NCBI GenBank assembly: GCA_029287275.1
Contig: JARFRL010000483.1
Span: forward strand, 1 to 5,111
From: Pontiella desulfatans
GTDB lineage: Bacteria; Verrucomicrobiota; Kiritimatiellia; Kiritimatiellales; Pontiellaceae
Length of the DNA stretch: 5,111 nucleotides
Reading direction: 5' to 3'
The notes beneath the pieces are model-generated. The model was given only the letters and a program-made list of their open reading frames with translations, searched no databases and had not been told where the DNA came from. A program made the translations under genes and the position numbers. Positions 4,412 to 5,111 of the stretch are shown piece by piece. Each line of letters begins with the position of its first letter. Position 1 is the first letter of the stretch.

Positions 4412-5111
4412 ATGAGCGGAACCAGTTCCATCTACGCGCACCTCGAAAAGCCCTCGATGGTGGACTTTCCCAAAAAGTTCGCCGCGGTGTTCTTCACCTC
4501 CGGCTGCGACTTCTCCTGCGGCTTCTGCCACAACGCCGCGCTGATGGGGAAAAAGCAGGCCGGTCTCAGCTGGGAGCGCCTCGAGGCCGCGTGCGCGAAA
4601 TTCAAGAAGGAGTGGGTCAACGGCGCGGTCATCACCGGCGGCGAACCGACCCTCGCGCCGGATCTCCTCGAGTTCATCGGGCTCTTGAAGTCGTTCGGTT
4701 TCGCGGTCAAGCTCGACACCAACGGCGCCCACCCCGACGCGCTCGCGGAATGCCTGCCCCTCGTCGATTACGTCGCGATGGACATCAAAACCAGCCTCGG
4801 CGACTATCCCGAACTCGTCGCCTTCCGCGACACCGAAAAGATCGCGCGCTCCATCGAGCTGATCAAGGCCCGCGCGAAGGACTACGAATTCCGCACCACC
4901 ATCATCGACACCATCCACACCAACGAACGCATGGACGCCGTCGCGGAGCTCGTCGAAGGCTCGAAACGCTACGTGCTCCAAGCCTTCATCCCGCGCGACG
5001 ATCTGCCCGACGCGCGGTTCCCCCTCCTCCCCCGCACCCCCTCCTCCCGCCTCCGGGAGCTAAAAGACCGCATGGAAGGCCGCGCCGAGGAAATCCTGAT
5101 CCGCGGCGCGT
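4412..5111 (+). CDS. nrdG: Anaerobic ribonucleotide reductase activating protein, radical SAM (3' end cut off)
   Basis: The frame is open from ATG 4412 through 233 codons to the window edge, with no stop seen. CDFSCGFCHN (32-41) is the radical-SAM CxxxCxxC cluster motif with Cys32, Cys36 and Cys39. VITGGEPT (73-80) is the SAM-binding GGE motif, and the N-terminal SMVDFPKKFAAVFFTSGC is typical of the longer NrdG/pyruvate formate-lyase activase-like group. The protein would bind a [4Fe-4S] cluster and SAM, and abstract hydrogen from NrdD Gly861 to make the glycyl radical. Placement after nrdD and the redoxin supports this partner. Members are often about 190-240 residues, so little is likely missing. 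There is no Shine-Dalgarno; an A-rich stretch (4401-4405) and the hairpin end precede the ATG. No in-frame ATG lies between 4328 and 4412, which supports this start. A pyruvate formate-lyase-type activase is the alternative, made less likely by context. Confidence 0.9.
   Translation, partial: MSGTSSIYAHLEKPSMVDFPKKFAAVFFTSGCDFSCGFCHNAALMGKKQAGLSWERLEAACAKFKKEWVNGAVITGGEPTLAPDLLEFIGLLKSFGFAVKLDTNGAHPDALAECLPLVDYVAMDIKTSLGDYPELVAFRDTEKIARSIELIKARAKDYEFRTTIIDTIHTNERMDAVAELVEGSKRYVLQAFIPRDDLPDARFPLLPRTPSSRLRELKDRMEGRAEEILIRGA

Noticed and set aside
4388..4981. Antisense open frame opposite nrdG
   Set aside because: The plus strand encodes a clear radical-SAM protein here, and the antisense frame is a by-product of its codon use.

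Overview
The window is a GC-rich bacterial chromosome segment; third codon positions are mostly C or G. It carries an anaerobic (class III) ribonucleotide reductase locus. On the plus strand, in order, are a large NrdD reductase with two ATP-cones (1062-3773), a small CxxC redoxin (3870-4265) and the radical-SAM activase NrdG (from 4412, running off the right edge). On the minus strand, divergent from nrdD, is a four-helix CvpA-family membrane protein (237-803). A few bases at the far left may be the start of another minus-strand gene.

The organism is probably a strict or facultative anaerobe. GC-rich genes with short heptamer-type repeats between them are compatible with the PVC group (for example Kiritimatiellota or Verrucomicrobiota). 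That placement is an impression from sequence style and was not tested by a search.

Layout. 1-23: possible start of a minus-strand gene. 33-148: a perfect 7-bp tandem repeat of 16 full copies plus four bases. 149-236: repeat-like remnants. 237-803: cvpA. 804-1061: divergent control region with a palindrome in the cvpA leader, a good NrdR-box candidate (941-956), a weaker second box 32 bp further on (973-988), a TTGACA-type promoter (964-991), a palindrome in the nrdD leader and a strong Shine-Dalgarno. 1062-3773: nrdD. 3774-3869: spacer of degenerate direct and inverted repeats. 3870-4265: redoxin. 4266-4411: a strong terminator-like hairpin, then a second very long hairpin that ends 11 nt before the nrdG start codon. 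4412-end: nrdG.

How the genes work together. NrdG would use S-adenosylmethionine and a [4Fe-4S] cluster to place a glycyl radical on NrdD (Gly861). NrdD would then reduce ribonucleotides to deoxyribonucleotides without oxygen, under allosteric control by its ATP-cones. The formate-using NrdD type has a Met-Gly-Cys-Arg active-site motif; here it reads Ala-Cys-Cys-Arg. Together with the redoxin gene between nrdD and nrdG, this suggests a class III enzyme reduced by a dedicated redoxin rather than by formate. The candidate NrdR boxes suggest repression when deoxynucleotides are plentiful. No wholly new system is evident; the interest lies in the reductase subtype, its insertion, and the hairpins and repeats between the genes.
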